Under the pieces are notes generated by a model. It was given only the letters and a program-made list of their open reading frames with translations, was not told the origin of the DNA and did no database searches. Source: Pogonophryne albipinna (Eukaryota > Chordata > Actinopteri > Perciformes > Artedidraconidae). From it: DNA of 64,000 nt. The position numbers and the translations under genes were made by a program. Shown one piece after another: positions 21,386 through 32,900 of this stretch (position 1 is the stretch's first letter; each line of letters opens with the position of its first letter). The stretch covers positions 33,693,420 through 33,757,419 of the forward strand of contig CM053243.1 of the NCBI GenBank assembly GCA_028583405.1, given 5' to 3'.

Positions 21386-21848
21386 CCGTGTTTCCGCCAG
21401 ACCAGGGCTGAGAGGGCGTCCACCCCGAGAGCGGGGGGGGGGAGGGGTGCTTGAATTTTGACTTGAGCCGTCCCTTATAGATACTGTCTTTTTACCTTAG
21501 TGAGCCGGATAATTTGGCTCGGCTCTCTTAAAGCGCCGGCTGTTTCGGCTCCCAAACGGCTTTTCGTGTTACCACAGTTTACCACGGAGCCTCAGTTTCG
21601 CCGCTGCAAGGCTCCGGTGTCGGGGAAACGATCTTCAATACTCCGAAAATAATCCCACCAGACTCCTTTGCCCCTCCAACAGAGATATGTCCTTGTCCTT
21701 TTTCCTTTTCGTCATTTCAAGCAATAGAAACTCTCGATCTTCTCTCGAATTATTAATATTGTTGGACGCCCTCGGCTCGAGTTCAGGGCGTCCTGAGCTG
21801 AATAAAGGCGTAAAATGACGGCAAGATGCCCCCCTGGCGGAAACGCTG
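21386..21848. mobile_element. hAT MITE, 463 bp
   Basis: The left end is CCGTGTTTCCGCCAG and the right end reversed is CAGCGTTTCCGCCAG, with a perfect 8-bp duplication GTGTTAGA at 21378-21385 and 21849-21856. The interior has an 11-base G/A-interrupted G run and a cluster of GAGCCG / CGGCTC motifs (21480-21560), but no frame. Confidence 0.8.
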
Positions 21849-21856
21849 GTGTTAGA

Positions 21857-22846
21857 TGATCATTCTTAAATGACCTGTAGTGCAGTAAGGTTTTTGCTCA
21901 GTTGTATGAGAAAATTCAAACACAGCTTAACGTCATCTGTTGAGCCAGATGTGTTTGTGTACAAATACCTGGGGGTCTTAATTGATTCAAGACTCAATTT
22001 TAAGGCTCAGGTGAAAAAGGTGTGCAACAGGGTCAAATTCAGTCCGTCAAATGTGAGGTTTACCAGAGATTACATGTCAACAGATGTACATGCACTCTAT
22101 GGTTCTATCACCTACTGCTTAACAACCTGGTCACATGCCTGTACAACCACTCTTAAACCCCTGGAATCATTATACAAACAAACACTTAACATAGTAGATA
22201 AGAAATCAGTTCATTCTCATCATTGCCCAATACTCACAAAATACAACTTGTTGAGCTGGGAAAATGTAATTAGAAATGCTTGCCTCATGTACAAAATAAT
22301 ACACGGCCTTACCTCACCTCCGCTCAGACATTTTATCACCATACGCACACCTGTAACTAGATCAAGAGCTGCAACAAGAGGAGATTGTGTTGTTCCATTA
22401 AGGAAGAGTTCATTCAGCCAATCTTCATTTTCTTTTAAAGCTGCACAACAGTGGAACTCAATCCCAGTAACGATTAGAGAACAAAACACCTGCAGTTTAT
22501 TCAAATCTAATTTAAAAACATGGTTAGTGGAAAATCAGCTGTCAACACTGACACAATCTGCACTTTACAACGCTCTGTTTGTACATGTGCCTTGACCTGT
22601 TGCTATCTGTCTGCTTTGTGAATATGTATTTTTGTTTTGTTTTTATGTTTTTATATATGCTTTTATCATAATATAAGCATCTATGTTGAATGTTGTTTTA
22701 CTGATTGTATTTACCTGTCATTTGAAGTGAGCTCAATTGTCTCTATTCTTTCAATTCACCACAAAAAAGGTTTTTCAACAGCATTTTCGACAAGTAGATG
22801 CAAATGGGACAGCAACGCCCAGTTAATAGCCAAAAGGGATGAATAA
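21857..22846 (+). mobile_element. 5'-truncated LINE fragment (second family)
   Basis: A C-terminal ORF2 fragment followed by about 250 bp of AT-rich 3' sequence. It begins immediately right of the hAT MITE. The right boundary is uncertain. Confidence 0.6.
21870..22595 (+). pseudogene. LINE ORF2 C-terminal fragment (241 codons)
   Basis: The frame has YKYLGVLIDSRLNF, then a long tail with LKPLESLYKQTLNIV, a histidine pair (HSHHCPIL), LMYKIIHGLTSPPL and FKAAQQWNSIPVTIR. These motifs are typical of the post-RT tail of fish LINEs resembling Tx1/L1-group elements, and differ from the L2-type copies at 16992 and 59566. The catalytic core is absent, and the frame is open to its natural-looking stop. 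Confidence 0.7.
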
Positions 22847-25846
22847 GAACCAACTACCGAGTTAATTTGTTTATCAAAGCTAGGACTGCGTGAAAGATTC
22901 CTCCAGATTTTCCGGCAAATGGCTTTACAGGGTTTCTAATGGTGGTAACGATGGAGTCGGGGAGGCGAAATTTGACAATTCAGACTTGCTCTCATTAAGC
23001 TTGAGAAACAGTCTTTGATGTTTCAGTTCTTTCAGTCAATATTCAATGTAAATAAACCTCATGCAGCAAATGTATTTTTGTTTATATCTTTTCAAAGATT
23101 CTGGCTTTTCAAATTGAAATGTATTTCTGTGTATTCACACAAACAACACATACAGAGCCATGGACACAGAAGCTCCTCTGGTTTTCTAAAGGACCTACGT
23201 TTAACTCATGCTACCTCATGATCATCGTGATTGAATACAACAGAAGCCAAAGTGAAATAACTCTTTAGGCCTTTCCGGCTTCTACGTGAAGTGCAGGCAG
23301 TGGAAGTGTCTTTTCTGCTGACCACTCGTGCTCCATGGACGACTTTTGTGTAGCAGTTTCCCTGCAGAGACTAGGTGGAAACTGCTGTGTGTATTTTGGG
23401 AAATGCCACCGCATGTTAGCTGCTTCGTGAAACAAACTTAATACCAGCTGTAACAGGTCTGATAACACATGCACAACACAGTTTGGTGTTAAATCCTCAC
23501 TGATCTGGCTTAATTAAAATATTACCCTACTGAAAAACACTTTAACGCCAACCAAGCAGTCAGTAGCTTTGTCCCTTGACACATTTGTGTACCAGGTATG
23601 CTGTGAAGTGTGTATTTACTCTAAATCTGGATGGATCCAGAAGAATTGATGCCACTGTGACCTATTTTTAGCGATTGGCATATAATGACAGACCATGGCA
23701 GCATTAACTGCCAGTAACAGTAAGAGCAGGAGACAGGGCATGACCTGGATACAAATCATCCATGTTAAAATATTCGAACAAAAATATTCCTAGCTAAGAG
23801 GTAAAACATGTACTCAGCAGTGAAAAAATGAATAAATCAGGTAGTTAATCTTTAAGCAATAAAGTTGTTTGGCTGGTTGTTGAGGAGGTGGTAAAGAGGT
23901 GAAAGGAGCCTTCCAGGTAGTAGCTTCACCACTTAACTGATCATGAATTTGTAATGTCCTGGCAAGGGTCCACAAATAGCACACGCACAGTGTGACTATA
24001 CCAAAATGAAAGCATCATTATACACATGTTGTGACTGCAGTAATGAAATGGTTGTAGTTGGGGGGGGAAAAAACATCCAGTAAACAGTTAAAAAAATTAA
24101 TGACTGGAGGGAGCAGAATGCTGAGAGAATGGTGCATTGGCTCTGTGAACCCAGAACACGGTTTCATTTTGTTGATGCAGATGGTGTTTTTACTGCTAAG
24201 TCAAGTATTTAACATGCTCAGGCTCAAACCCCCGGAAACACGTTATAAGCTCAGGGACAGATGTTTACAAGTGTTCTTGCAGTTTTGTGCTCATGGGCAG
24301 TATTCACATTTAGTTGGTGTTTCAAGTGTGTTGGGTTTAAAGGGGCAGTTAATCATCCAGCAAAAAGCCCCCACAGAGGAGCATGTGGTAGTTATAATAT
24401 ATATGTTCCTGCATCAACAGCTGCATGATTATATTATTTTGGATTTACAGTACTGATGCGGGCCAACAATCTAATACACACTGTATATAAGGCACACATT
24501 AAAAGAAAGCAATCCCAAAATGTGAAGCTTTTAATGGGATGAATGGGCTGCAAACATACCCATAGGAGCCAAGGTTCACCTCAAGATGCTATTCTAAATC
24601 CATCCTGCATAAAGCTGCATTGCATAAGTGCACACATTAACTATGGGAAAAAGAGCGCTTGCATTTTTTATTAAATCAACCATCTTTGTTGCTGGGATTG
24701 ACTTTTGTACCATTAAATGCAAACACAATTGTTTTTTTCCAACTGTCTCAGGCACAAATCCAGTCGCAAATCATGGGCTGTGAGTCACACGGTTTTGTCC
24801 GCCCTGATCTGCTGACACAGAAAGAGGAGAATTCATAGTGCCATTGAATGTAAATGAACATGTCATGAATCAGCTGTCCAATCTCTTGTAATTGGACGTA
24901 GTAGGCATGGCCGCATTCAAACATAAAAATGAGATGAATTCCTCCCGCTCCATGTCGGGCGGCTCTTATCCTTGGTCTCATTCATTCAAATTTCACTCAC
25001 TCACATTTCATCTGCTTTTATTTCTTACATAAGGCATAACTCATCTCTTTTAGATTAGCTTCTAGTTGGCTAAATGAGCCATAAATATATTTGATGTTGT
25101 ATAGGTGTAGAGTGCTTCCCCTTTTCCAGCTGCCTGAATATTTCTCTTCCTCTCCATGTTTTATTGTGAGGCCGAAATGTGCCTCTACTGGATGTGTCTT
25201 CAGCTCTGTGTACTGCTGTTTGTCCAACAGATTTAGTAGAAAAGCAGAGGTATGCGTCATAAGTTGATCTAAAAATTTTTAAATGAATCTCTTATAAATT
25301 AAAAGAAAAATGTATAAAATAAGATGTAGATGTCTCTTGGTAAGCTACTCTGTGGCCAGGAGCCTTTCATGTCCACCACCACCACCACTCTACTAAATCC
25401 TCAGCCCCCTAATCTTCCATAAACACTCACTGACTATGGAGCTTCCTTGGCATTGCCAGCATGTGTGTGCCAGCCCCATATACCCATTAGCACCGTTAAG
25501 CCTGTGCGTCTCCCCCCCAGCCCCCACTCCTCACAGCAAAGGTGAGTGATGATTACCTCATGCATCACTACGGGTGGTGTTAATCCTCAACTCTGGCAAG
25601 AAATCTTTAAAACGGAATAAACGTCTCCATCCTGATCCACTACAGTCTCAGGTTGTTTGTCATTACCAGCAAAGGCTTGCAAACTGCACAAATTAAATTT
25701 GCTGTTTATCCCTCTATCACTCACTCCTCCCCTTTATAACCCCACATCACCTCCTTTCTTCTCTCACCCCACAAACATACACCCGTTTGATTGCTTTCCC
25801 TCTCCCCCACGGCAGCCAGCAGCTAACCAGATCATTCCAATCCCTC
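22847..25846. other. Intergenic region upstream of the inferred lingo1 first exon
   Basis: No gene recognised. Frames such as 24058-24456 lack an ATG start and known motifs. A (CCA)n run lies at 25373-25387. From about 25360 the sequence becomes pyrimidine- and C-rich, which may mark the promoter-proximal region of lingo1. Confidence 0.5.
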
Positions 25847-25855
25847 CATAAATAG
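25847..25855 (+). promoter_or_regulatory. TATA-like box of the inferred lingo1 exon
   Basis: CATAAATAG follows CCAATCCCTC. It would place transcription start near 25875-25885, giving a first exon of about 440 bases that ends at the strong donor at 26322. This is sequence-pattern inference only. Confidence 0.3.
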
Positions 25856-26281
25856 GAAACTACAGTAAACAAAAATCTGAGCTGCCAGTGCAATCAGGGA
25901 ACATTTCTCTCCATTTCTTTTCAACTCTTCTCTCTGGATGAGTGCTGCTGGGTGCCTCTCATTCTCCCAGCACACTGCAACTCCTCCCTCCACCTCTCTC
26001 ATCAGCTGCCCCTCCCTCTCCCCTCTCTGTCGCTGTTAGGTGCAGCATGCATGCGAGCGTGTGTGAGCCAGCAGAGCTGCCTGTGTGTTTACATGTCAGC
26101 CTATCAGTGCTGCCGGATTTAGCGCATCTGGAGAGGAACGAGGCTTCTCTCAAATGCCCCTCAGACAAGGGGGATTCTCAGCGCTGCATACATCCCTCTT
26201 CCCCCGTCTGAATCCAGCCTGTCGTGAATCCTGCATCCCTGTCTCCATGCTTTCGGAGGCATTTTGAATTTCCTTGGCAAC

Positions 26282-26314
26282 ATGGAGCTGCCTGAATTAG
26301 AATTCTCTGCATGA
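26282..26314 (+). other. Ten-codon upstream ORF overlapping the inferred lingo1 start
   Basis: ATG GAG CTG CCT GAA runs ten codons to TGA at 26312-26314. The stop overlaps the inferred lingo1 ATG (26311-26313) as ATGA, an arrangement that could permit termination-coupled re-initiation or dampen translation. The role is inferred. Confidence 0.35.
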
Positions 26315-26322
26315 CAGTCCTG
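26311..26322 (+). CDS. lingo1: LINGO1-like protein, inferred first coding segment (4 codons)
   Basis: ATGACAGTCCTG reads MTVL and ends exactly at the donor. An in-frame TGA at 26293-26295 precedes it, so this ATG would be the first in the frame. Spliced to 39885 it adds eight residues (MTVLVRNR) before the methionine at 39897, with no stop or phase change. If this exon is not used, translation would begin at 39897. RNA reads crossing 26322-39885 would settle it. Confidence 0.5.
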
Positions 26323-26773
26323 GTAAGTACTCGGTCTCTATGGTGGGCTTTGAGCGCTGAGGCATTGGATCAGATTTATTATGGTGCAGTGGTGGGGCCA
26401 GAGGATCGCCAGGGAGCAAATTAATGACAGAAATAAAACTGTGTATCGAAGGCAAATGATAGGGATGGAGAGAGGGAATAATATTCACAGAGGAGGGCTC
26501 CAGATCTTATTTGTGCTTTGTCATCCAGATGGCTTTCATTTCGCTGCGTGCTATGAAAACTGGGTTTGTATTTAGGGAACACACACATGCATGTATCATT
26601 TTGAACTTACAGTATGTGCTGTTGCTTGTATATGTGTTAGTGGTATAAATACAGGTATATGATATAAATATTATATTGCATATGTGTGCATGGATGCATG
26701 AAAACACACCTATGTCCAGCCTTTTTCACAGCAGAAGGTGTGAGGCTGATTAAGAGTGTGTCTGTTTTTGTGT

Positions 26774-26786
26774 CCCCCCCCCCCCC
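26774..26786. repeat. Poly-C run of 13
   Basis: An uninterrupted run of 13 C residues followed by AGGGTGG. Confidence 0.95.
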
Positions 26787-27787
26787 AGGGTGGTTGACGA
26801 TGCTTCCTCGCCTGCCCTCATTAACATTCATCTTCCTTCAAATGCCAGTAAACTCATCTAGCCTCACACTTATTCATTCTCAGCTGCCTTTTTGCTCTTG
26901 GCTATTTTCCACTGGGTATGAAGGAATCTATGCAGGTGTTAGATTTGCCACAGGTTAGATGGATGGGTGGCAGTGGGGGGTGATGGGTCGAGTGGGTGTG
27001 GGGAATGATGCCCATGATTATTTATGCGGGCCAAGTAAACGGTCTCTCGTAGTTTAATTTATATTGCTTGTTATATTTGCATTTTTATAATCATGGCTGC
27101 AACGCTCAAGCAAGCTGACAGCGATGAGAGGACTCTTCCTCTCTTTTTTTTTTTGTATAACTGCACAGTAACAACCTCTGCAAACCACAGAGCGCTGGCA
27201 GTGTCTGAGTGAAGGGTCTGCTCTTCACGTCAAGGCTTTATGAGCTAAACAAAGCTCCTAATTGGAGCCCTGTAATCAGGTTATGACAGCTGATGAGAAT
27301 CTCTTCTCTTTTTTGGAGTTAATAATGCCTGTCAGTGTGTGTGTGTGTGTGCGCGTCTTCAAAGCACTCAACAACATTTCCATCGGAGTGAAATGAGCGA
27401 GGCATGTTGATTTCTGATTACATTTGATGATTAAAATTAACTCATTGTTATTGGACAATCTGCATATTGTCTCTTTGTTCGCTTCACATTTTTCATCTTG
27501 TGCTGCATTTATGGATATATTATAGCTGTATTTCAAGACTGGAGAATATATAATACACATTTATTTGTATTTAATCACACTGATATCCGATGCTAATGGA
27601 TGTGTTATCTCAACATATTTTAGCATTACCACAATATTTAACCTGCTTTTCTCCATTAAAGCTAATGGGGATCTACACAAAAAGCACTGAAATTATCTGC
27701 ATATAAAGATATTGCAGGTTTGCTTACACAAAGTTACCCAATTACAGTACGCATTCAGCAGAAATGGAGCAACATATTGGAATCATA

Positions 27788-28375
27788 GGGCTGCACGATT
27801 TGGGGGAATAATCTAATTGCAATTTTTCTCACAGATATTGCGATTGCGATTCGCGATATTTGTTTTTAAGCGACCCAACGGAAGTTTATTGTAAGGAAGG
27901 ACGTATCAATGTGCTCCCGTCTCTCGCACCCCCGCAGCCCGAGCTACGAGTGAAAGAACTAAACGTACATGAAACTTCCGTTGGGTTGCTTTAAAGTCAA
28001 GCTTCAGTTTAAGATTCACCCTGTAATAGATGTAAAACATGTGATGGAGCATTACTAACCTGACTCAGGTGGTTTGTTTCACCAAACCATCTAGGAAAGC
28101 TCCATTGGAAGCCATTTGGAAAGGGCAGGCACTTTCATAAATACTTGGCAGGTGATTGGATCAATCTGTCTATCACCTTCTATCATGGGCCACTTCTGAT
28201 TGGTTAACAATGGCTGGTACATGTGGAGCACAGCACTTCTGATTGGTGTGGATGACTGACACACAAGAAGAACAAAATACAAAAAATAAAATAAAAATCA
28301 CAGGCTTTGCAATTTGATAATTGCATCATTTAAAATCCACGATTTCGATTTAAAATCGATTAATTGTTCAACCCT
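27788..28375. mobile_element. hAT MITE, 588 bp, in the lingo1 intron
   Basis: The left end GGGCTGCACGATTT and the right end reversed AGGGTTGAACAATTAATCG are imperfect inverted ends of a hAT type common in fish. The flanks GAATCATA and AAATCATA (27780-27787, 28376-28383) match at seven of eight positions. Subterminal GCGATT/AATCG repeats and an internal inverted pair ACCCAACGGAAGTTT / AAACTTCCGTTGGGT (about 27876 and 27973) support a MITE without coding capacity. Confidence 0.75.
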
Positions 28376-31300
28376 AAATCATACAGTATTTCTTCACCAA
28401 CTATTGAGCTGCTAATTGCTATTATATGTTCACAAGGTAGACAGCAACTCTGTTTATCTGCCATGAGTTCCTTGGCAGGTAGAATATAATGGGATTCAGT
28501 TTTTTATTTTTTGAAAACCTTTGCCTATTGTGGCTTGAATCCACGCTGATAAGAACCTTTAAAGTGACTAAAACAGTGAAGTTGCAAAAATACTTTAAAA
28601 AGCACAAAGATGAGAACTGCAGGTGATGGCTTTCTGTGGGTTCATTACTACGAGTGCACCCTTTCACGTACAATGTGATCAATAGACAAATATCTAGTTT
28701 AGCAGCTTTAATGAGTAGAGCACAGAGCTTAGTGTGAAATCATTTTGCCTAGCAACCATTTGGAGCACTTCTAGATGTTCTGATGATCAATGATAAGCTA
28801 TTAAGCAACTACTAACATGTAAGGATGGGGTCAATTCAAACAACAAATTGCTTTGGTTTTGCACAAAAAACTGACAGTACATGACAGTTCCATGTAGGAC
28901 TAGCCTTATGGGTCAAATGTAAGTTCTAAGCATCATTATAACTTTGAAAATCTCATTTTAAATGTACATTTGAATGCTGAGCAACTTATTTTTGGATGTC
29001 TTTTCACTGTGTTCAAGGACAGTATTTCTGCAGTTGCAAGATAAAATCCTACTTATATATGACTTATATTAGTATTAGTTACACTATTTGTAGAATAGGA
29101 TACCAGTGATGGTTACATATAGTTTCCAACTGGTTCCGGACAAATATTTTCAATATGTCCGGGGCGATGTAAAGTCTAAAAGTACAAATGTATTGAAATG
29201 AATATATATATTTCTAAATTGACAACATGTCTTAGCGTAAATGTTCTGTTGGCACTAAGCCTTTAAAAAACAACATTTTTAGGTTGGTCACCTAACTGGA
29301 AGACACAAACCGACAAATTATATTCATGAAGCTGATTTACTAAGACTAAACTCATTCAAGATGATCAATCACAAATTAAGGATTTTCTTCAAGGATTTCT
29401 TAGGTCGATGAAAGAATAAAATATGACTACAGAGATTTGAAGCTTCTTTCAAAAACCTCGAAAAGAATCAGATGTAAAAATAAATGACATTCAGTCTGAG
29501 TAAATGTCAAACACATTGAAATGCTCTTAGTTGAAGTGCCTGTTGTTTGGGTTCCTTTGAAGAAGAAAAAAAAGCCCCAGAATCCTTTGAGCCTGATGCA
29601 TTTGTGTGAATGCAATAGGCCTTGTAATAACATAATTATCCACAAACATTGGAGCAAAGTGGGCTTGTGCTAAAGGATCCTGAGCAGTTCTGACCTTCAT
29701 GCTCCTCATAGAAGGTGTGCACATGAAAATTAATAAGAACATTGAAGTATGGACTTAATTCACTCCAAAAATCTCAAACCTCGAAAGGTTCTCTTAGTTA
29801 CCCGATATATTGCAAATCTATTCAAATGCAACTGACAAAATGTGTATGATCACTTACGAGTGTTTGTAATACATTGATATTACATTAATTAAGCCAATGC
29901 ATTTACACTTAATACTGTTCAGCCTATGCTCCAGTTTATTCCATCCCTAATAAAACAGCTACACAATCAAAGCAGCGCTGCTTTTTCACAGCGCTTTGTT
30001 CCATACTGTCATATGCTAAATATTCTCTGACATAGTGATCGACATAACACTGAACAATAGCCAATGTCATCGCAGTAGGATCACATGTTGATCATCACAG
30101 CCAAAGTAATTTGTTTACAGGTGGATTAAGGTTATTTCAGTTAGAACTGAATAATAGTATAGGTTACTTATCCCATGTTGGAGGAAGTTACAAATAGCAA
30201 CATTTGTGGAAAACTCAAGAAGAGAGTATATTCACTTGAAAGCAGATTGTTTTGCTTCAGAGTTCATCATACACCATATGCTCAATGTAAGAAAAACTGC
30301 ATGATGAATAATGTCAGATTCATCTGTGGATTTTGTACGGTCTCTTGTGATTCCTTTCTCCTCATGTTTGAATTTAGCTTCCTAATAAAAGCACATTTCA
30401 TGTATAGCTAAAATCAGGGCAGTGTGGCACATAACAGTTCATTTGCGATACCCCAGACAGAAGTGATGTATAAAGTAACCTGAAAACATCTAGGGTGTTA
30501 CTATTGAAGCATTCTGTGAAACAAGATCCATCTGGAATCCAGATGCTGCCACATACTGGGTAACATCAGCCACCTTGAAAAGGAGCCGGTGAGACTGGAT
30601 GTGGTGAGGCTGCCAGATCCCATGTTTGTACAGTGTCTGCTGTATGGCGAGGTGACACACGCAGGCAGATCTGTCACAGGATATTCACATTTTCGTTCTA
30701 CAAATGTATTCAGAAGGTCACAGTCCGGCTGTTCTGCAGCAGCCTTCCTCATTTAAATTTAATAATAGCAGCTTTATGCTAAATATGAGACAGTCAGGGG
30801 CTGGTAGGATGGAGCAGAGCTCCATGTGCAAGCTCCTGGCTAGAGTCATGCTCTGGCACTATCAGAGCCTTTAATAATATACATTGGATGTGATCACAGT
30901 GGAACGACTGTCCCTTCCCATTCATCATCTGTCTGCTCGTCTCATTCTTTTGTTTGGTGGGTATTTATATTATAACTGGACACCAGAGGTCTGGTTCCTT
31001 TCACTTGAAAGAAAGAAGATGATGACTGATTGCCTTGTCTTTCTGTATTCTCAAACTGTAATGACTGGGGCAGCAAGTAATTAGGCCTTTGGAATCTATA
31101 TGCCAGTTTTTTCCATATCAGAACCAAGGCCGATGCGTTCAATTGAAAACTGAAAACTGAACTTGGGTGTGGAATTTTAAACCCGCTGTTAAAAAGAATG
31201 GTCTATGTTTTTTATTAACCGTAAAAAATGGCCAAGACACACAACCTTCATATTTGTACTGTAGCGGGTGAACATTTGGTGTGAACATCTCTATTGAGCC

Positions 31301-32784
31301 TGCTATAAAGGGCTCTTAGAGGCTGGTCGGAGGTACAATTGCCTTTAGCATGGCATTTAGCTTTTTCTTTCTCATTCCAAGTGCAAAACATTTTATATTC
31401 CCTGATGGTGAGTAGGGGATAAAGGTTTGTGTAATTTCCGGCTTATCCTACTTGACTTTCCAGAGGAATGGGTGTTAATGAGGAGAGGAGCCTCTTTTGT
31501 AGTATTACTGGAAGACTTTGTCAATGAACAAAGAAACATGTTAAATGTATTGCACGTTTTTACCCAGGGCCTGTTTACCAATATTTTAAAGTGTATAGGG
31601 ATCATTTCACCGTTTTAACATCTCCTCATGTGTCTGACTTATCCTGTAAATGAGAAAATATCTCAACATCTTTAATTGGATCTCGAATGTAATAATAAAT
31701 AATGCAATGTAAAATAAAAATGTCTTTGGCTTGCAAATTTAACCTCCATTCAGCAATATCTTCTGAATCAACACTAAATCAAATGAGTGTAAAAAGGGTT
31801 ATTAGTGCTGCTGATCTAGGAGAGTGAATGACTGCCGCTCTGAGCCTCTTCCTGTTAATAGTTTTGATTCACCAGCCCGTCTGGTTGAGTCCCTCTGGCT
31901 CTCACTGACCCCCCATATACAACCGTGGGCAGCTGTTCAAAAGCTTCTAGTTCAAAAGCTCCCACACACTGATTGTACTCTACTGGCCCGGTATGAACTG
32001 GTAGAGTAGGAGTCAGAATCTTTCAGAGTCGAATGCATGGTAAAGACGGCCGAACATACATTTAGCAAACCAAGGGAGAGCTTTTTTTTTCACCAGTTGT
32101 AAGACCAAACAAGTGCTAAAACGAAAGTGACTGCTGGACCATTTCTCACACGGCCGAGCAAGTTCTGCAGAGTGCAATACATTAGTTAGCAAACTACACA
32201 GTTCTCTCAAGCTGTGGCTTTGTTTTGAAGTCTACTCTCTGGATCTTGACCCCTAAAAGACTTAATCCACTTTTAGTTTGAAAAACAAAACCAACAGTTT
32301 TTCATTAGTTAATACAAAGAGCCATTGAAAATACCATCAAATCGCACAATAAGAGTTTTGCAATGCTTTTAATGTTCTGCTTGGTTCTTACCCCTTAACT
32401 ATATGCTATGCTTTTAAATATACCCACCATGGGCTTGTGAAACCTGGACTCATATTTTAAACTCACCAAATGATCATAATCTTTTTAATTTTTTAGAAGT
32501 TATTAGTCATACAGAATCCTATAATGATGGTTACATGTTTTCACAGCCATCTACAGTATAAACGTAGCTACAGGTGTTACAGGTGTATAGCCAGCCAAGA
32601 GTACGAGCATTTTCAAGTTCCCTGTCAACATTTACTTAAAGTTCAGCATTTTGAGCCATTCAGAGTTATGTGCATTGTGATTATTATTTTTAGAATAGCT
32701 TGTCAAGCCACATAAAACTTGAAGTCAACAGATGCAAAAATTATAGTTTGTGTCAAATACAACAAAGAGAGAAAATAAACACAG

Positions 32785-32900
32785 AACTCCAAGGCACCCA
32801 GGGTTCGCTGTGTAGTAAACGCTTTTATTCAAGCATCGCTGACACCGACTTGTTTTCCGCTGGAGTCTTCTTCAGGGCGAGATACGTAGGTGTCAGCTCA
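32785..32900 (-). mobile_element. Possible Penelope-like or LINE 3' tail
   Basis: On the minus strand the order is CCTGAAGAAGACTCCAGCGG, then GCTTGAATAAAAGCGTTTAC, then CCCTGGGTGCC. I associate this order with 3' regions of fish Penelope-like elements. No coding part is present. Confidence 0.35.

Larger units (their letters stand above)
25880..26322 (+). other. lingo1: Inferred 5' exon of lingo1
   Basis: A C/T-rich, TATA-preceded stretch ends in CAGTCCTG|GTAAGTACT, a near-consensus splice donor. Its last 12 bases are an open ATG ACA GTC CTG that joins in phase to the four codons between the lingo1 acceptor (39884) and the classical lingo1 methionine. Human LINGO1 likewise has a few extra N-terminal residues from an upstream exon, as I recall. 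The exon's 5' edge is approximate. Confidence 0.5.

Noticed and set aside
24058..24456. 132-codon plus frame
   Set aside because: It begins with a non-ATG codon in a G run and shows no family resemblance.
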